A stretch of DNA of 64,000 bases. Origin: JADKIH01 sp031417395 (GTDB lineage: Bacteria > Bacteroidota > Bacteroidia > AKYH767-A > 2013-40CM-41-45). Shown here in pieces: positions 63,271 to 64,000 of this stretch (positions within the stretch are counted from its first letter, which is position 1; each line of letters begins with the position of its first letter). Under the pieces are notes generated by a model. The model had not been told where the DNA came from and ran no database searches. It saw only the letters and a program-made list of their open reading frames with translations. A program made the position numbers and the translations under genes. The stretch spans positions 118,769 through 182,768 of the forward strand of contig JANOVM010000062.1 in the NCBI GenBank assembly GCA_031417395.1. Direction: 5' to 3'.

Positions 63271-63333
63271 TTGTACTTAATACTTGGTATGATATGAAAA
63301 GGCTTTCTTCTTTTTGCTAAATACTAAGTACAA
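63271..63333. repeat. Inverted repeat after the TPR gene
   Basis: TTGTACTTAATACTT (63271-63285) is mirrored by AAATACTAAGTACAA (63319-63333) with one to two mismatches. It can form a 15-pair stem with a ~33-base loop 15 bases after the gene stop. Confidence 0.5.
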
Positions 63334-63406
63334 TACTTCGAAAGGGCAAGCTTAATGATTTAAATAAATATATTTCGATTTTGGTTAATGACCATCTTTC
63401 GGCTCA

Positions 63407-63486
63407 GGAACCATCCTTCGGCTTCGCTCTGGAACCATCCTTCGGCTTCGCTCTGGAACCATCCTTCGGCTTCGCTCTGGAACCAT
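63407..63486. repeat. 24-bp tandem repeat, 3.3 copies
   Basis: The unit GGAACCATCCTTCGGCTTCG-CTCT occurs at 63407, 63431 and 63455 without change, then breaks off after eight bases. The CTTCGGCTxCGCTC word recurs at 63527-63540 and, inverted, at 63797-63815. Confidence 0.8.
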
Positions 63487-63521
63487 TTGACTACGCTTAG
63501 TGAACTCACTTCGACTCAAGA

Positions 63522-63856
63522 AAGACCCTTCGGCTGCGCTCAGGGACCGACATGTATATTATTATTTGGCTTCGTCTACGCTCAGCCCGACTTTGAAATA
63601 ATTGTTAGTCTTCGAAGGAGTTTCTTTGATTAGAGGAATTCGAATTAAGATTCTTAAAATAAGAATGACTTCGGCATTGATGCAAGAGCTCTGGCTTTTT
63701 GATATTTTATGAGTGCATTCTTTTTTGCTCGGGTTTATTTTTGAATTTTTTTTCCATATGATATTCGTGAAAATGTTAATTGTTTTCTACAAGCTCGGCT
63801 GAGCGCAGCCGAAGCCAAAATTAAAATTGATCTCCGGTCCCTGAGCGCAGTCGAAG
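63522..63856. repeat. Inverted REP-like pair (CTTCGxCTGCGCTCAGGGAC)
   Basis: CCCTTCGGCTGCGCTCAGGG (63527-63546) and its inverted form CCCTGAGCGCAGTCGAAGGG (63839-63858) flank ~290 bases. A further CTGAGCGCAGCCGAAGCC lies at 63800-63817. This word is a known type of dispersed repeat in Bacteroidota. Confidence 0.6.
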
Positions 63857-63864
63857 GGTTGTCT

Positions 63865-64000
63865 TGTCCTGAAATAGGTTTACACTAAAAAGTGTAAAAA
63901 TGGACAAAAAAATTATTCAAAAAGCGGGTAAATTTTATTCTGAATCAGAAAGACATCAGATAATTCAGGAATATCTTTCAAGTGGATGTACTAAATCGGA
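63865..64000 (+). mobile_element. Left end of an insertion sequence, cut by the window
   Basis: TGTCCTGAAATAGGTTTACA begins around 63863 and is followed by a short frame coding for a transposase-like N-terminus. The arrangement resembles IS3-type elements, but the second ORF and right end are outside the window. Confidence 0.5.
63900..64000 (+). CDS. Transposase orfA-like N-terminus (partial)
   Basis: From ATG 63900 the frame gives MDKKIIQKAGKFYSESERHQ and continues IIQEYLSSG to the edge, 33 residues. It looks like the helical N-terminus of IS-encoded orfA/transposase proteins in Bacteroidota. The rest is missing, so family assignment is tentative. Confidence 0.5.
   Translation, partial: MDKKIIQKAGKFYSESERHQIIQEYLSSGCTKS

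Larger units (their letters stand above)
63257..63899. other. Repeat-rich intergenic region before the IS end
   Basis: No gene is supported. The 81-residue frame at 63388-63633 is a product of the tandem repeats. The stretch holds the hairpin at 63271-63333, the tandem repeat at 63407-63486, inverted REP-like words near 63527 and 63790-63855, and the left flank of an insertion sequence near 63865. Confidence 0.6.

Noticed and set aside
63388..63633. 81-residue ORF with NHPSASLW repeats
   Set aside because: It is the translation of the 24-bp tandem repeat and REP-like DNA; it has no signal, family or plausible start context.
1..64000. tRNA or rRNA genes
   Set aside because: Intergenic regions were scanned by eye for the T-loop GTTCxAxxC pattern with acceptor pairing and for rRNA motifs; none was convincing.

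Overview
The window is a chromosomal segment from a member of the Bacteroidota, probably free-living. The evidence is the low GC content, the many secreted proteins ending in a type IX secretion (T9SS type A) sorting domain, a CarboxypepD-reg/TonB-dependent receptor, -7 promoter boxes of the TAnnTTTG type, and starts without obvious Shine-Dalgarno sequences. I cannot name the genus. No rRNA, tRNA or CRISPR array was recognised.

Layout. 1-8 kb: a truncated secreted protein, a T9SS cargo protein, pyrG, a PAP2 phosphatase, a zinc-ribbon membrane protein and a TonB-dependent receptor. 8-19.5 kb: a block of large T9SS cargo proteins, including a 2202-residue mosaic protein with BNR-like, PKD, SprB-like and beta-helix regions. 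Its 3' end and the following gene are duplicated in tandem, leaving a 5'-truncated fragment. 19.6-32.8 kb: mostly core genes (EVE protein, holA, AMP nucleosidase, HsdR-N-like nuclease, S8 protease, DUF5606 protein, M3 peptidase, hybrid histidine kinase, murB). 33-37.8 kb: a cysteine-rich PKD protein, gmhA and a YifB/ComM ATPase.

38-47.7 kb is the accessory region and the most interesting part. Two ORF6N proteins are followed by a cluster of related dispersed repeats, two of which form inverted arms around a DUF4160 / DUF2442-HTH toxin-antitoxin-like pair that has a perfect 20-bp palindrome in its promoter. Next comes an array of four orphan RHS C-terminal tips. Each keeps only the conserved last part of an RHS core (FGMVMPGR type) fused to a different, apparently zincin-like C-terminal domain (HEETH, HEYWE, HEFFH, HELWE), and each is followed by a small exported or lipoprotein gene that fits an immunity protein. 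No RHS body gene is present. The fourth tip/immunity pair is inverted and lies between two tyrosine-recombinase C-terminal remnants. I read this as a locus where RHS toxin tips with cognate immunity genes accumulate.

47.8-64 kb: a lipoprotein plus a very large WG-repeat protein, a glycine-rich exported protein, a tricorn-like S41 protease, a nucleotidyltransferase/small-partner pair, a BNR-type T9SS protein, two thioredoxin-fold proteins, an OPT transporter, a TonB-C-like/TPR protein, a REP-like repeat field, and the left end of an insertion sequence running off the window.
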